A program made the translations under genes and the position numbers. 64,000 nt of DNA from Actinomycetota bacterium. GTDB taxonomy: Bacteria > Actinomycetota > Acidimicrobiia > Acidimicrobiales > Ilumatobacteraceae. Below the pieces are notes generated by a model, which saw only the letters and a list, made by a program, of their open reading frames with translations, was not told the origin of the DNA and made no database searches. The stretch lies in the NCBI GenBank assembly GCA_963169665.1, contig CAUJET010000147.1, positions 55,406-119,405 of the forward strand, read 5' to 3'. The first letter of the stretch is position 1; each line of letters opens with the position of its first letter. Shown piece after piece: positions 33,716 to 41,925 of the stretch.

Positions 33716-33781
33716 TGCGGCTGTCTCCCGGTTCCTCTCGGCACGCGGCGGTGCGTGCCCTGTGTGCGAGAGTAGCTCCCG

Positions 33782-34204
33782 ATGGATCCCGAACTGAGTC
33801 TGCTCGGCGTGGAGCTGATCGTCGACGATCTCGACCGTGCGGTCGAGCTCTTCGTCGACGTCTTCGGCTGTCCGATGCTCGCCCGAGGCCCGTCCGCGCT
33901 GGTCGCGGGCGAGTCCGCCGTCATCGACCTCGGCAGGGTCGTGCTCACCCTGCTCTCGCCCGCCGCGACCGGTGAGGGCAGCGTGCTCGCCGAACGAGCA
34001 CCGCGCCTGAGCCAGTTCGTGTTCTCCAGCGAGGCGACGCATGACGGAGCCACCGATACCGGGCCGATCCTGCGTCGGGCGATCGAGCGAGGTGTCGCCG
34101 TGGTGCCGCTCGACAACGGCAGCTTCTACCTGACCCCGGAGTCGGTCCAGGGCGCGCTCGGACAGGCCGTCGCCATGGTGGTCACCGGTCCCGCGCCGGC
34201 GTGA
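33782..34204 (+). CDS. VOC (glyoxalase/bleomycin resistance) family protein
   Basis: A 140-aa protein with one full VOC fold made of two beta-alpha-beta(3) halves: LLGVELIVDDLDRAVELFVDVFGCP opens the first half and ERGVAVVPLDNGSFYLTPESVQG lies in the second. Metal-binding ligands are not obvious in the usual positions, so whether it is an enzyme or a binding protein is unclear. Its stop overlaps the Fic gene start (GTGA), which suggests joint expression. Start ATG 33782. It is divergent from the Tat protein gene with a 66-bp spacer. Confidence 0.8.
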   Translation: MDPELSLLGVELIVDDLDRAVELFVDVFGCPMLARGPSALVAGESAVIDLGRVVLTLLSPAATGEGSVLAERAPRLSQFVFSSEATHDGATDTGPILRRAIERGVAVVPLDNGSFYLTPESVQGALGQAVAMVVTGPAPA

Positions 34205-35271
34205 ACGTCCCACGCGTCCCCGAACTCGACGACGAACTCGTCGTGAGACATCGGCGCGCGCACCTCGAGCTCCGCGAGGCGCACGACGCCGCCGGGCCCG
34301 AGGTTCGCCGGCTGTTCCTGTTGTTGCAGCGGCGGTTGCTCATCGAGTCGTTGGCGTACGTCCAGCCCGTGACGGCGTCGCCGACCGAGCAGCAACTCTT
34401 CCCGCCGCCGAGGGCCTTCCTCACCCGTACCCAGGAGCTGCGGATGTTCGGCGCCGATGCCGTCTATCGCCATCTCGACAGCAGGATCGCGATGCGCGAC
34501 ATGGGCGCGGTCGAGCGGGTACTGGACCGCTCCACGCCCGTCGTGTTCCACGCATTGCTGGAGGGACTGACGCCGAGTGGACGGGAGACGAACCCGGGCA
34601 TGCTCCGCGCGACGCCGACGGCCTGGAAGCCCGAAGCCAACTCGTACATGCACCCACCGGCGACGATGTGCAGCGATCTCGTGGACGAGGCGCTCGAAGT
34701 GGCGTCCGGCTCCTCGGTCCCGTCGTGCGTGAGGGGTGCGTGGCTGACGTTCACGATGCTGTCGATCCACCCGTTCGTCGACGGCAACGGTCGCACTTCG
34801 CGCGCCCTCTACCTCGCCGTGGTCGCCGACGACGTGCCGCTCGGCCTCGACTTCGGTGTGCTCGAGCAGTGGTCGATCACCCGGAGCGCGTACGTCGCGG
34901 CCCTCCAACAGGGTCAACGCGTCGAGCGCTACGACGGCGAGCGCATGGACGCCCGACCGTTCGTCGAGTACGCGACGATCACGTCGACCGTGGGTGCCGA
35001 ATTGTGCGCCGCACGCATCGCGAGGCTGGGCCAGGAGCATGCGTCACGCTGTGCGAGCGGCTCGTCGCCCGCACAGTCGCTCGTGCTCGGCGCGGCCTCG
35101 GTCGAGCGGGTCCTCGTGCCCGATCAGCTGGCCGCGCTCGGGGGTAGCGAGGTCGTCGACGCGGCCGACGACCTGCTCACGTCGAACACGCTCCGATGGG
35201 TCGAGCGGCCGCCCTCGCGGCGGACCACCGAACACCCCGAGCGGTGGGGTCTCGCGCTCGCTCAGGGGTGA
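34201..35271 (+). CDS. Fic-domain protein (AMPylation-type)
   Basis: A 356-aa protein with the complete Fic motif HPFVDGNGRTSR (His190 to Arg201), which transfers AMP or a related group to target hydroxyls. The N-terminal about 150 residues are helical (RRLFLLLQRRLLIESLAYV). The C-terminal region includes a likely winged-helix part (VVDAADDLLTSNTLRWVERPPS). An inhibitory (S/T)xxxE(G/N) helix is not seen where it should be in the N-terminus, and no small antitoxin of the FicA type is next to it. It overlaps the VOC gene by 4 bp. It could act as a toxin, an effector or a metabolic regulator; the target is unknown. Confidence 0.88.
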   Translation: MNVPRVPELDDELVVRHRRAHLELREAHDAAGPEVRRLFLLLQRRLLIESLAYVQPVTASPTEQQLFPPPRAFLTRTQELRMFGADAVYRHLDSRIAMRDMGAVERVLDRSTPVVFHALLEGLTPSGRETNPGMLRATPTAWKPEANSYMHPPATMCSDLVDEALEVASGSSVPSCVRGAWLTFTMLSIHPFVDGNGRTSRALYLAVVADDVPLGLDFGVLEQWSITRSAYVAALQQGQRVERYDGERMDARPFVEYATITSTVGAELCAARIARLGQEHASRCASGSSPAQSLVLGAASVERVLVPDQLAALGGSEVVDAADDLLTSNTLRWVERPPSRRTTEHPERWGLALAQG

Positions 35272-35290
35272 TCGACGGCGTGTCGGACCA

Positions 35291-35830
35291 TCACGATCCG
35301 GCTGCGGCGCGGCTGATCTCGTCGAGTTCGCCCCAGGTGAGGCCGTCGCTCGTCCAGAGCCTGTCGAAGGCGAGATCGGCGACGTCGCTGAACCCGTGGC
35401 GGTTGCGGAAGTTGTACTTCCACCGCTGCCGGTTGACGGGCAGGCCGATCCGTTCCAGCCGTCCGACGCAGTAGGTCTCCCACGCGGCGACCTGGGCGAG
35501 CGACAGATCGTCGTCGGCCGGCGCTTCGCCGAACCCGCCGAGCAGGCGGTCGCGCGAGCGGAGCAGCACTCGTCCGAGTGCGGCTGCGGTGGCGTCCTCG
35601 CTCTGGTGCCGAGGCCGGCGGGTGTCCTCGAACGCGCCGCTCTCGGCGCGAATGGTGACGGTGTCGCCGATCTCCACCGAGATGCGGGCCAGCGGCGTGG
35701 TCTCGTCGACCTCGATCGCGACCGGCCGGTCGAGGCCGAGCGCGGCGGTGAGGCTCTCCGCGACGCGTTGGATGAGGGCAGCGTCGAAGTGGACGAACTG
35801 GAACGTCTGCGGGGTGACGGTGACGGTCAT
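35291..35830 (-). CDS. Conserved-looking hypothetical protein
   Basis: A 179-aa protein I do not recognise. It has a mixed alpha/beta N-terminal half (IQRVAESLTAALGLDRPVAIEVDE) and a C-terminal part with aromatic clusters (WETYCVGRLERIGLPVNRQRWKYNFRN). No signal or membrane segments. It ends 20 bp from the convergent Fic gene and lies 31 bp downstream of the ferritin-like gene on the same strand, so it may be the third gene of that operon. Start ATG 35830 is the only good candidate. Confidence 0.6.
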   Translation of the reverse strand: MTVTVTPQTFQFVHFDAALIQRVAESLTAALGLDRPVAIEVDETTPLARISVEIGDTVTIRAESGAFEDTRRPRHQSEDATAAALGRVLLRSRDRLLGGFGEAPADDDLSLAQVAAWETYCVGRLERIGLPVNRQRWKYNFRNRHGFSDVADLAFDRLWTSDGLTWGELDEISRAAAGS

Positions 35831-35861
35831 GCGGTGCCGATCGGGAGCCGGACGCCGAGGG

Positions 35862-36758
35862 TCACGAGGCCGCGAACTCGCGTGCCGTCGCCTGCATGCG
35901 GGCCACCGACGCCTTGCGCTCCTCGAGCGCGGCGAGGCTCACCTCGGCGATGTCCTCCACCTCGTCGTCAGTGAAGCCGGCCAGCTCGCGGAAGCGGCGT
36001 GCGAGTCCGATGGGCGATTCCTGGCTGTCGGAGCGCGTGCCGCCGTAGCTGAACAGCTTGTCGACCACGCTCTGGAACTCGAGCGCCTTCTTCCGACGGT
36101 CGGGGTCGTGTTCGGTGACCCGACGCAGCCAGTCGCTGCCCATCTTCACGTGGGTCACCTCGTCGGCGAGCATCCAGTCCTCGCAGAACTCGAGGTAGGG
36201 ATCGCCGGCGAGATCGCCGAACTCCTTCATCGTGGTGAACACGTCGATGGCGAGACCTTCGAGCGCACGGTTGACGCCGGCGAGTCGGAGGATCGGGTCG
36301 GTGCTGCAGGCGGCCTGGAACAGCACGGTGTTCTCGGCGAACTCGCCGATCTCGCTGCCCATCCAGTCGCTGAGCTTCACGCTGATCTCCACGTGGCGCG
36401 CCTCGTCCCACGCCTGGCGCGCCATGTCGAGCTTCAGCGCGAACGGCACGGCGTCGGCGAAGGAGTCCTCGCCGTGTGCGTCGTCCTGGGCTCGGCGCGC
36501 GCTGTCGCCCGCGGTGCGGAAGTCGTGGCACGTGCGGCCGGCGCCCTCGAGCGCCTGGATCTCTCCGACGAAGATGCCGTGCATCAGCCCGCGGGCGGCA
36601 GCGCTGGCGTCGGGCCGGCTCGGTACGAGCCGATTCGACTTCTGCCGCGGCTCGTCCTTCACCAGCGCGCTCCGCGGGTCGGCCATGCGGTCCTTCATCG
36701 TCACCTGGTTGAAGCGACTGTCGCGGGCCAACTCCTCGACGGGGAAGAACTTCCTCAT
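35862..36758 (-). CDS. DUF455-like ferritin-superfamily protein
   Basis: A 298-aa helical protein with metal-binding patterns of the ferritin-like superfamily: GEIQALEGAGRTCHDF, then WDEARHVEISVKL (the ExxH box), and LADEVTHVKMGSDWL (second ExxH). These six residues could hold a di-iron or Mn/Fe centre. DUF455 members are typically oxidases or chaperone-like iron proteins with unknown substrates. The gene overlaps the preceding ferritin-like gene by 4 bp (ATGA), so both proteins are probably partners. No signal peptide is visible. Confidence 0.82.
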   Translation of the reverse strand: MRKFFPVEELARDSRFNQVTMKDRMADPRSALVKDEPRQKSNRLVPSRPDASAAARGLMHGIFVGEIQALEGAGRTCHDFRTAGDSARRAQDDAHGEDSFADAVPFALKLDMARQAWDEARHVEISVKLSDWMGSEIGEFAENTVLFQAACSTDPILRLAGVNRALEGLAIDVFTTMKEFGDLAGDPYLEFCEDWMLADEVTHVKMGSDWLRRVTEHDPDRRKKALEFQSVVDKLFSYGGTRSDSQESPIGLARRFRELAGFTDDEVEDIAEVSLAALEERKASVARMQATAREFAAS

Positions 36759-37405
36759 GACGCACCTCCTGCACCGGCGCCGCCGATGCTGCCCGGGCCG
36801 GCGATGCCGCCGGCTTCGATCATCAACTTCTCCAACCGCGTCTGGTGAGCGGCAGCACGGTCGACCTCCTCCGGCGTCTCGATCAGCGACTGGATGAGCA
36901 TCTCGCCGTCGCGCCAGTCGTCGAACTCGTCCTGGAGGATGAACTGCAGCGACCGGATCGTCGGGGCGTCAGTGATCTGACTCGTGTTGTTCTTGTGGAA
37001 CGTGTACGCGGCGATGAAGTGCGGGATGAAGACGCGATACACACCGACGAGCTTCTCGATCGTCTGCTCGGGCGCCTCGGGCTCGGTCATCGCCTCGATG
37101 AAGCGGACCATGGCGTCGTTGGCCGGCTGGGTGAGCCGCTCGGGGTTCATCTCGCGCAGCTCGGGCAGGCGCTTGTGCCACAGCTCGGCGTGCCATGCGT
37201 GCTTGTAGCAGTGGGTGCCGAGGCGCATCTTCACGTCGAGTTCGGGCACCGTGGCGACCCACCCGCCCAGCGCCTCGAACAGCTTCATCTCGGCCCACTT
37301 GTAATTGCCGATCCGGCGTGCCGACTCCTCCACGTCGAACAGCCCGGGCAGTTCGCGCCGGTCCCACGGCGCGAACGGCGCTCTCGGCTTGTACGGATCA
37401 GCCAC
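36755..37405 (-). CDS. Second ferritin-like helical protein
   Basis: A 216-aa helical protein with RIGNYKWAEMKLFEALGGWV, HAWHAELWHKRLPEL (ExxH-like) and QFILQDEFDDWRDGEMLIQSL, which look like ferritin-superfamily helices. A GTG start at 37405 (MADPYKPRAPF) is preferred because of a GGGGGG ribosome site before it; the frame is open a further 13 codons upstream. The C-terminus is Gly/Ala-rich. It is the first gene of a two- or three-gene unit with the DUF455 protein. Function unknown; a role in iron-dependent oxidation or protection is an inference. Confidence 0.7.
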   Translation of the reverse strand: MADPYKPRAPFAPWDRRELPGLFDVEESARRIGNYKWAEMKLFEALGGWVATVPELDVKMRLGTHCYKHAWHAELWHKRLPELREMNPERLTQPANDAMVRFIEAMTEPEAPEQTIEKLVGVYRVFIPHFIAAYTFHKNNTSQITDAPTIRSLQFILQDEFDDWRDGEMLIQSLIETPEEVDRAAAHQTRLEKLMIEAGGIAGPGSIGGAGAGGAS

Positions 37406-37527
37406 AATCCCCCCCAGGTGTGGACGAACGCCCGTGCAGGGCATGTCGTCGGGTGTCCGGCGTCACCTTACCCGGCAAGCGATGGCTCATCGGTGGCCGG
37501 GCCTGTCCACGCGACGTCGGGACGAAC

Positions 37528-37548
37528 GCTCAGCGGCGGCCGCTGAGC
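37528..37548 (-). terminator. Hairpin at the end of the GGDEF/EAL gene
   Basis: A perfect 9-bp inverted repeat (37528-37536 and 37540-37548) with a 3-base loop overlaps the stop codon of the GGDEF/EAL gene. It may act as its terminator. Confidence 0.4.
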
Positions 37549-40079
37549 GGCTCGTGCGTGAGCAGCAGCGCCTGCAGTTGCTCGGCGGTGACCACGGGGC
37601 TCACCACCGCGCCCTGTACCTGATCGACACCGAGCGAGACGAGCCATTCGAAGGTGTCGGTGTCGTCGGCTCCCTCGGCAGCGAGCAGCACGCCGAAGCC
37701 CTTGCACGCGGCGACCATCGCCGAGACGAGGTCGTCGTTCACCGGGCGAAGGTCGTCGATCGCGGCGCGGTCGAGCTTGATCGCGTTGGCGCCGGAACGG
37801 CGCAGTGATGCCATCGTGGACTTGCCCGACCCGAAGTGGTCGATCGTCACCCAGATCCCGGCCTCGGTGAGCTGGGTCAGCGACGCCTGACTGAGGCCGC
37901 GGCCGAGCATCAGCTGTCGCTCGGAGATCTCGATGCCGATCGCGTGCCGTGGCAGCTCGGCCGCGCGGACGAGTTCGATCATCTTCGCGACGAGGGAGCC
38001 GTCGTGGATCGTGGCCCCGTTGACGTTGATCGACACCGGCACGGCCTTGCCGGCACGCTGCCAGGCCGTGTAGTGAGCGACGGCCTCGCGCAGCGAGTAC
38101 AGCACGATGTCGGCGTTGAGGTTGCTGAGGTCGACCATCTCTGTCAGCTCGTGGGCACCGAGCAGGCCGAGCGACGGGTGCCGCCAGACGAGCAGGCCCT
38201 CGACCGAGCTGATCCGTCCGGTGGCGGCGTCGATCGCCGGCTGATGGTGCAGCTCGAGTTCGCCGCTCACGAGTGCGCGACGCAGCTCGCCCAGCAGCAT
38301 CATCCGGTGCGGTGCTGAGGTATCGGTGCGCGGGTCGTAGACCTCGTGAGCGTTGCGGAACCGCTTGGCGTGGTTGAGCGCGACGTCGGCCTGCCGGAGC
38401 AGCTCGTCGGGCGACGAATCGGCCTTGGTCCTGGTCGTGATGCCCATGCTGGCCGAGGCCTGCAACGTGAGACCGTTCGGGAGCGTGACCGGCCGCGTGA
38501 GCGCGTGGAAGATGCGGGCCACGAGCTCGTCGCGGGCACCGATACCGGGCGGCGTGAGGATGCCGAACTCGTCGCCTCCGAGTCGCGCGACGGTGACACC
38601 CTCGGGTGCGTCGGCGAGCAGCCGGGCGACCTCGACGATCATCTCGTCGCCGCAGCCGTGGCCGAACGCCTCGTTCACGTCGGTGAACCGATCGAGGTCC
38701 ATCACGAACAGCATCGAGCCCACGGTGGCGTCAGCGATCGCGTGACGGAATCGCGCCCGGTTGGGCAGGCCGGTGAGCGGGTCCTCGAACGCGACCCGTT
38801 CGAGTTCGCTGCGTGCCGACCAGAGTTCGGTGACGTCCTGCATCACGACCGCGCAGTGCAGGTCGGGCAACGGGCTGCACACGAGGGAGAAGAGCCGGTC
38901 CTGGCCCTCGAGGCGGATGTGTGCGTCGGCCACGCGGATCGTGGGGGCGCCGGTGGCGACCTCGGCCATCCGGAAGCCCAGACCTCGGTGACGTTCGACG
39001 TCGAAGGTGTAGCGGTTGAAGTCGATCACCCGCTGACCGACATGACTGCCCCGGTCGACCTGTTGCGCCTTCTGGTTCTCCCACACGACCGTGAGTGACG
39101 TCGGATCGTCCGGGTCGACGAGCCGGAGGATGGTGATGCTGATGTCGATCATGTCGGCCATCAGGTCGAGCCGGGTCAGTTGGCTCTCGGCCTCGACCTC
39201 GGCGCTGATGTCGCGCGTCATGCCGTACACCCGCACCCGGTCGCCGTCGCGTTCGACGCGCCCGATCTCCTCGACCCATCGATAGGTGCCCGTCGTCGCG
39301 AGCTGGCGGTACCGCTCGCGGTAGTCGCGTCCGGCGGCGACCGCCGCGTCGATGCGGTCGCTGGCGTCGTGGTCGCCGGGATGGAGGATGTCGAGCCAGC
39401 CCTGCTCGCTGATGCTGGGACCGAAGTCACGGTGCTTGCCGGCGTAGAGATGGAACATGCTCGACGGCTCGCCGGGCACCCCGGCGCTCTCGAACATCGC
39501 GATGTCGAGGTTGTCGGCGATGCTCGCGTTGAAGGCCAACGAGCGGTGCATGGTGTCGGCCGAGAACTGGGCGGGCAGCACGATCGCGAGGATCGCCAGC
39601 GGGAAGACGATCACGCCCAGGACCGACATGTCCGACACGTTCACCACTGCGGCGACGGTCATGCCGACGCCGGCTCCGATCGACAGGAGCATGGTGGTGC
39701 GACGTTCTGCCGTGTAGCAGTTGAACGACAAGATCGCGAGACAGACCATCATCGCGACGACCAGGTAGTCGGGGACCAGCGCCGCGAACACGGTCATGCT
39801 GAGGATGTCGCGAGCCCAGACGTGCGGGGCGAGCACGCCGGAGTGCCGATAGATGATCCACGTGACGACGATGCCCGGGTACATCCAGAGCGCCACGGCG
39901 ACGAGCACCACGGGCGACGACTCACGAAAGGACCAGAGGAGCACGGTCCCGAGCACAGCGATCGCGATCGACCTGGCGATCGTCGCCATCTCGAAGTACC
40001 GCCGCTTGTCGCGGTCGGTCAACGGCAGCAGCGACTCGACGGACAACGGCCTCCACATCCGCTGCGCCACTGCTCCCAC
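37530..40079 (-). CDS. Membrane GGDEF/EAL protein with PAS-like domains; EAL part degenerate
   Basis: An 849-aa c-di-GMP-related protein. Five or six helices lie in the first about 170 residues, then PAS-like domains (about 190-430; PGDHDASDRIDAAVAAG, VVMQDVTELWSARSELE). The diguanylate cyclase domain has an intact GGDEF at 501-505 and no RxxD I-site upstream. The EAL domain has Glu627-Gly-Leu629 instead of EAL, DHFG at 747-750 where active enzymes have DDFG, KxD kept at 768-770 and AEGADD in place of AEGVE. The cyclase should work; the phosphodiesterase is doubtful. Start ATG 40079 fits the first helix. Confidence 0.9.
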   Translation of the reverse strand: MGAVAQRMWRPLSVESLLPLTDRDKRRYFEMATIARSIAIAVLGTVLLWSFRESSPVVLVAVALWMYPGIVVTWIIYRHSGVLAPHVWARDILSMTVFAALVPDYLVVAMMVCLAILSFNCYTAERRTTMLLSIGAGVGMTVAAVVNVSDMSVLGVIVFPLAILAIVLPAQFSADTMHRSLAFNASIADNLDIAMFESAGVPGEPSSMFHLYAGKHRDFGPSISEQGWLDILHPGDHDASDRIDAAVAAGRDYRERYRQLATTGTYRWVEEIGRVERDGDRVRVYGMTRDISAEVEAESQLTRLDLMADMIDISITILRLVDPDDPTSLTVVWENQKAQQVDRGSHVGQRVIDFNRYTFDVERHRGLGFRMAEVATGAPTIRVADAHIRLEGQDRLFSLVCSPLPDLHCAVVMQDVTELWSARSELERVAFEDPLTGLPNRARFRHAIADATVGSMLFVMDLDRFTDVNEAFGHGCGDEMIVEVARLLADAPEGVTVARLGGDEFGILTPPGIGARDELVARIFHALTRPVTLPNGLTLQASASMGITTRTKADSSPDELLRQADVALNHAKRFRNAHEVYDPRTDTSAPHRMMLLGELRRALVSGELELHHQPAIDAATGRISSVEGLLVWRHPSLGLLGAHELTEMVDLSNLNADIVLYSLREAVAHYTAWQRAGKAVPVSINVNGATIHDGSLVAKMIELVRAAELPRHAIGIEISERQLMLGRGLSQASLTQLTEAGIWVTIDHFGSGKSTMASLRRSGANAIKLDRAAIDDLRPVNDDLVSAMVAACKGFGVLLAAEGADDTDTFEWLVSLGVDQVQGAVVSPVVTAEQLQALLLTHEPLSGRR

Positions 40080-40217
40080 TGCCCACCTTCTCCCCCCGCA
40101 TGTGCGGGCCCGACAAACCGAACGTTACTACGGGTTCCCCGGCCGTCCGATGGATATGACGGCCCACGACACCCGGGCAGTCGACCACGGCGCGGTCATC
40201 GTCCGGTCATCGGTGTG

Positions 40218-41603
40218 TCAGCGTCCGGACCGAGTCCGTCGCCAGGCGAGCTCCGCCGTGCCCAGCTCGGTGGCCGGCGGTCCGTCGGCTCGGTACTCGA
40301 GCAGCATCGCCCGCCACGGCGCTTCGAGTTCGAGCTTGCCGAGCAGCGCGCTCACCCCCCACACCACACGGTCGAGCATCACGAACGACGGGGGCATGTC
40401 GATCTGTTCGATGACCGCGGCATGCGGCCCGTTCAGGTCGGCGATGCGCTGCACCGTGTCGCGCATGAACTCGCGGGTGAAGGTGAACCGATCGGTGAGG
40501 TACGGGCGGTACGGGCTGCTCACGTAGTCGTAGACGGCCTGCGGGTCGAGACCGTGGCCGTCGCGGAGGAAGCCCGACGCCTCCATCGCGGCCACCAGCC
40601 CCGCCGGATCGCGATCGACGATGATCGCGTCCATGCAGGGCGCGAGCCGCTCCCATTCGCCCGGCGCCCACCGCTTCACCATGCCGAAGTCGAGGAACGT
40701 GACGTCGCCGTCGGGGCCGAACCGGTAGTTCCCGGGGTGCGGGTCGCCGTTGAACACCCCGAGGCGCAGGATCGCGTGCTGGGCGAAGCGCCAGATGCTC
40801 TCGCCGGCCCGGCGCTTCGCCTCGGGCGTCGCCTGCGCGACGAAGTCGTTCCACGACAGGCCGTCGACCCACTCGGTCGTGATGACCGTGCCCCCCGACG
40901 TCGCCGGCACCAGCGCCGGGATGGACACGAACGGATGGCCGTCGAACGCCGCTCGGAGCTCGTCGATGTTCGACGCCTCGATGCGGTAGTCGAGTTCGTC
41001 GCGCATGCGCGTCCGCAACTCGTCGACGAGCGCCCGTGTGTCGAGCCCTTTCAGCGTGAACGAGCTGACGAGCCGGTACAGGAGATCGGCGTTCGCCAGG
41101 TCGGCCTCGATCGCCCGTCCGACGCCGGGGTACTGCACCTTGACCGCCACGTCTCGACCGTCGCGGGTGACGGCCCGGTGCACCTGCCCGATGCTCGCCG
41201 CGGCCACGGGTTCGCGCTGCCAATCGAGGAACAGGTGCTCGGGGTCACGGCCGAACTCGGCCCGCACGACCGAGGCCGCGAGGTCGGCGGTCATCGGCGG
41301 TGCATCGCTGTAGAGCTGCGACAGCGCCTGTTGGGCCGGTTCGGGCAGCGCCTCCACCACGAAGCTGATGAGCTGACCCGCCTTCATGAGGGCGCCCTTC
41401 ATGTTGCCGAGCTCGCGGGCCACGTCGTCCGCGGTGCGCATCGAGAACGCGTCGTCGAGCGCTGCTCGATCGTCGGCACCGGTGAACCGACGCCGGACCC
41501 GGTGGACGACGAAGCGGACGCCGTTGCGTGCCGTGAGGCGCCACACCCGGGCGGTCCGCCGGAGGCGGTCGACCCGAGCCGTCGTCCGCGAGGAGCGGGT
41601 CAC
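40218..41603 (-). CDS. ABC1/AarF/UbiB family atypical kinase
   Basis: A 461-aa protein of the ABC1 family. Motifs: LMKAGQLISF (KxGQ), PVAAASIGQVHRA (Ala-rich loop in place of the Gly-rich loop), VAVKVQYPG, FNGDPHPGNYRF and FLDFGMVKRW (metal-binding DFG-like). Family members hydrolyse ATP and support ubiquinone or menaquinone biosynthesis or lipid handling; direct substrates are unsettled. Its ATG overlaps the stop of the small DksA-like gene by 4 bp. It lies 138 bp downstream of the GGDEF gene start (divided by a short CCCGC/GCGGG palindrome at 40095-40108). Confidence 0.9.
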   Translation of the reverse strand: MTRSSRTTARVDRLRRTARVWRLTARNGVRFVVHRVRRRFTGADDRAALDDAFSMRTADDVARELGNMKGALMKAGQLISFVVEALPEPAQQALSQLYSDAPPMTADLAASVVRAEFGRDPEHLFLDWQREPVAAASIGQVHRAVTRDGRDVAVKVQYPGVGRAIEADLANADLLYRLVSSFTLKGLDTRALVDELRTRMRDELDYRIEASNIDELRAAFDGHPFVSIPALVPATSGGTVITTEWVDGLSWNDFVAQATPEAKRRAGESIWRFAQHAILRLGVFNGDPHPGNYRFGPDGDVTFLDFGMVKRWAPGEWERLAPCMDAIIVDRDPAGLVAAMEASGFLRDGHGLDPQAVYDYVSSPYRPYLTDRFTFTREFMRDTVQRIADLNGPHAAVIEQIDMPPSFVMLDRVVWGVSALLGKLELEAPWRAMLLEYRADGPPATELGTAELAWRRTRSGR

Positions 41604-41914
41604 CGATCGGCGAGCCGTCGGGCGGTCGGGTGCTCGGCGAGGTGCTCGTCGGGGAGGGATGCGCCGGTCACCTCGTCGGTCCAGTACTCACCGCTGTCGA
41701 GGCGGGCGAGGGCGAGCTCCACGTCGGCGAGGTCGCGCTCGATGCCGTCGAGGTCGAGCCGCGGTTCGGTCGCGGTGTCGGGTGCAGGCTCGGGTGCGGC
41801 CGCCGCATCGGCCACCGCATCGACCACCGTCTGGGCCACGGTGTCGTCGGCCGGCTCCACGGTCGCCCCGGGATCGGCGGGGGCGGGGTGGGCGGCGTCG
41901 AACGGATCGGACAT
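41600..41914 (-). CDS. Small TraR/DksA-like protein lacking zinc-finger cysteines
   Basis: A 104-aa protein. An acidic Ala/Pro-rich N-terminus (about 50 aa) is followed by LDLDGIERDLADVELALARLDSGEYWTDEVTGASLPDEHLAEHPTARR split over the C-terminal half. The second part matches the end of TraR/DksA-type proteins (LxRIExGxYGxCxxCG...IPxERLxAxPxAxxCxxC), but the zinc cysteines are replaced by Thr, Gly and others. It may keep the coiled-coil and tail but not the zinc ribbon. It overlaps the ABC1 kinase gene by 4 bp. Similarity is by eye and should be confirmed. Confidence 0.65.
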   Translation of the reverse strand: MSDPFDAAHPAPADPGATVEPADDTVAQTVVDAVADAAAAPEPAPDTATEPRLDLDGIERDLADVELALARLDSGEYWTDEVTGASLPDEHLAEHPTARRLADR

Positions 41915-41925
41915 GGGTCCCGAGG

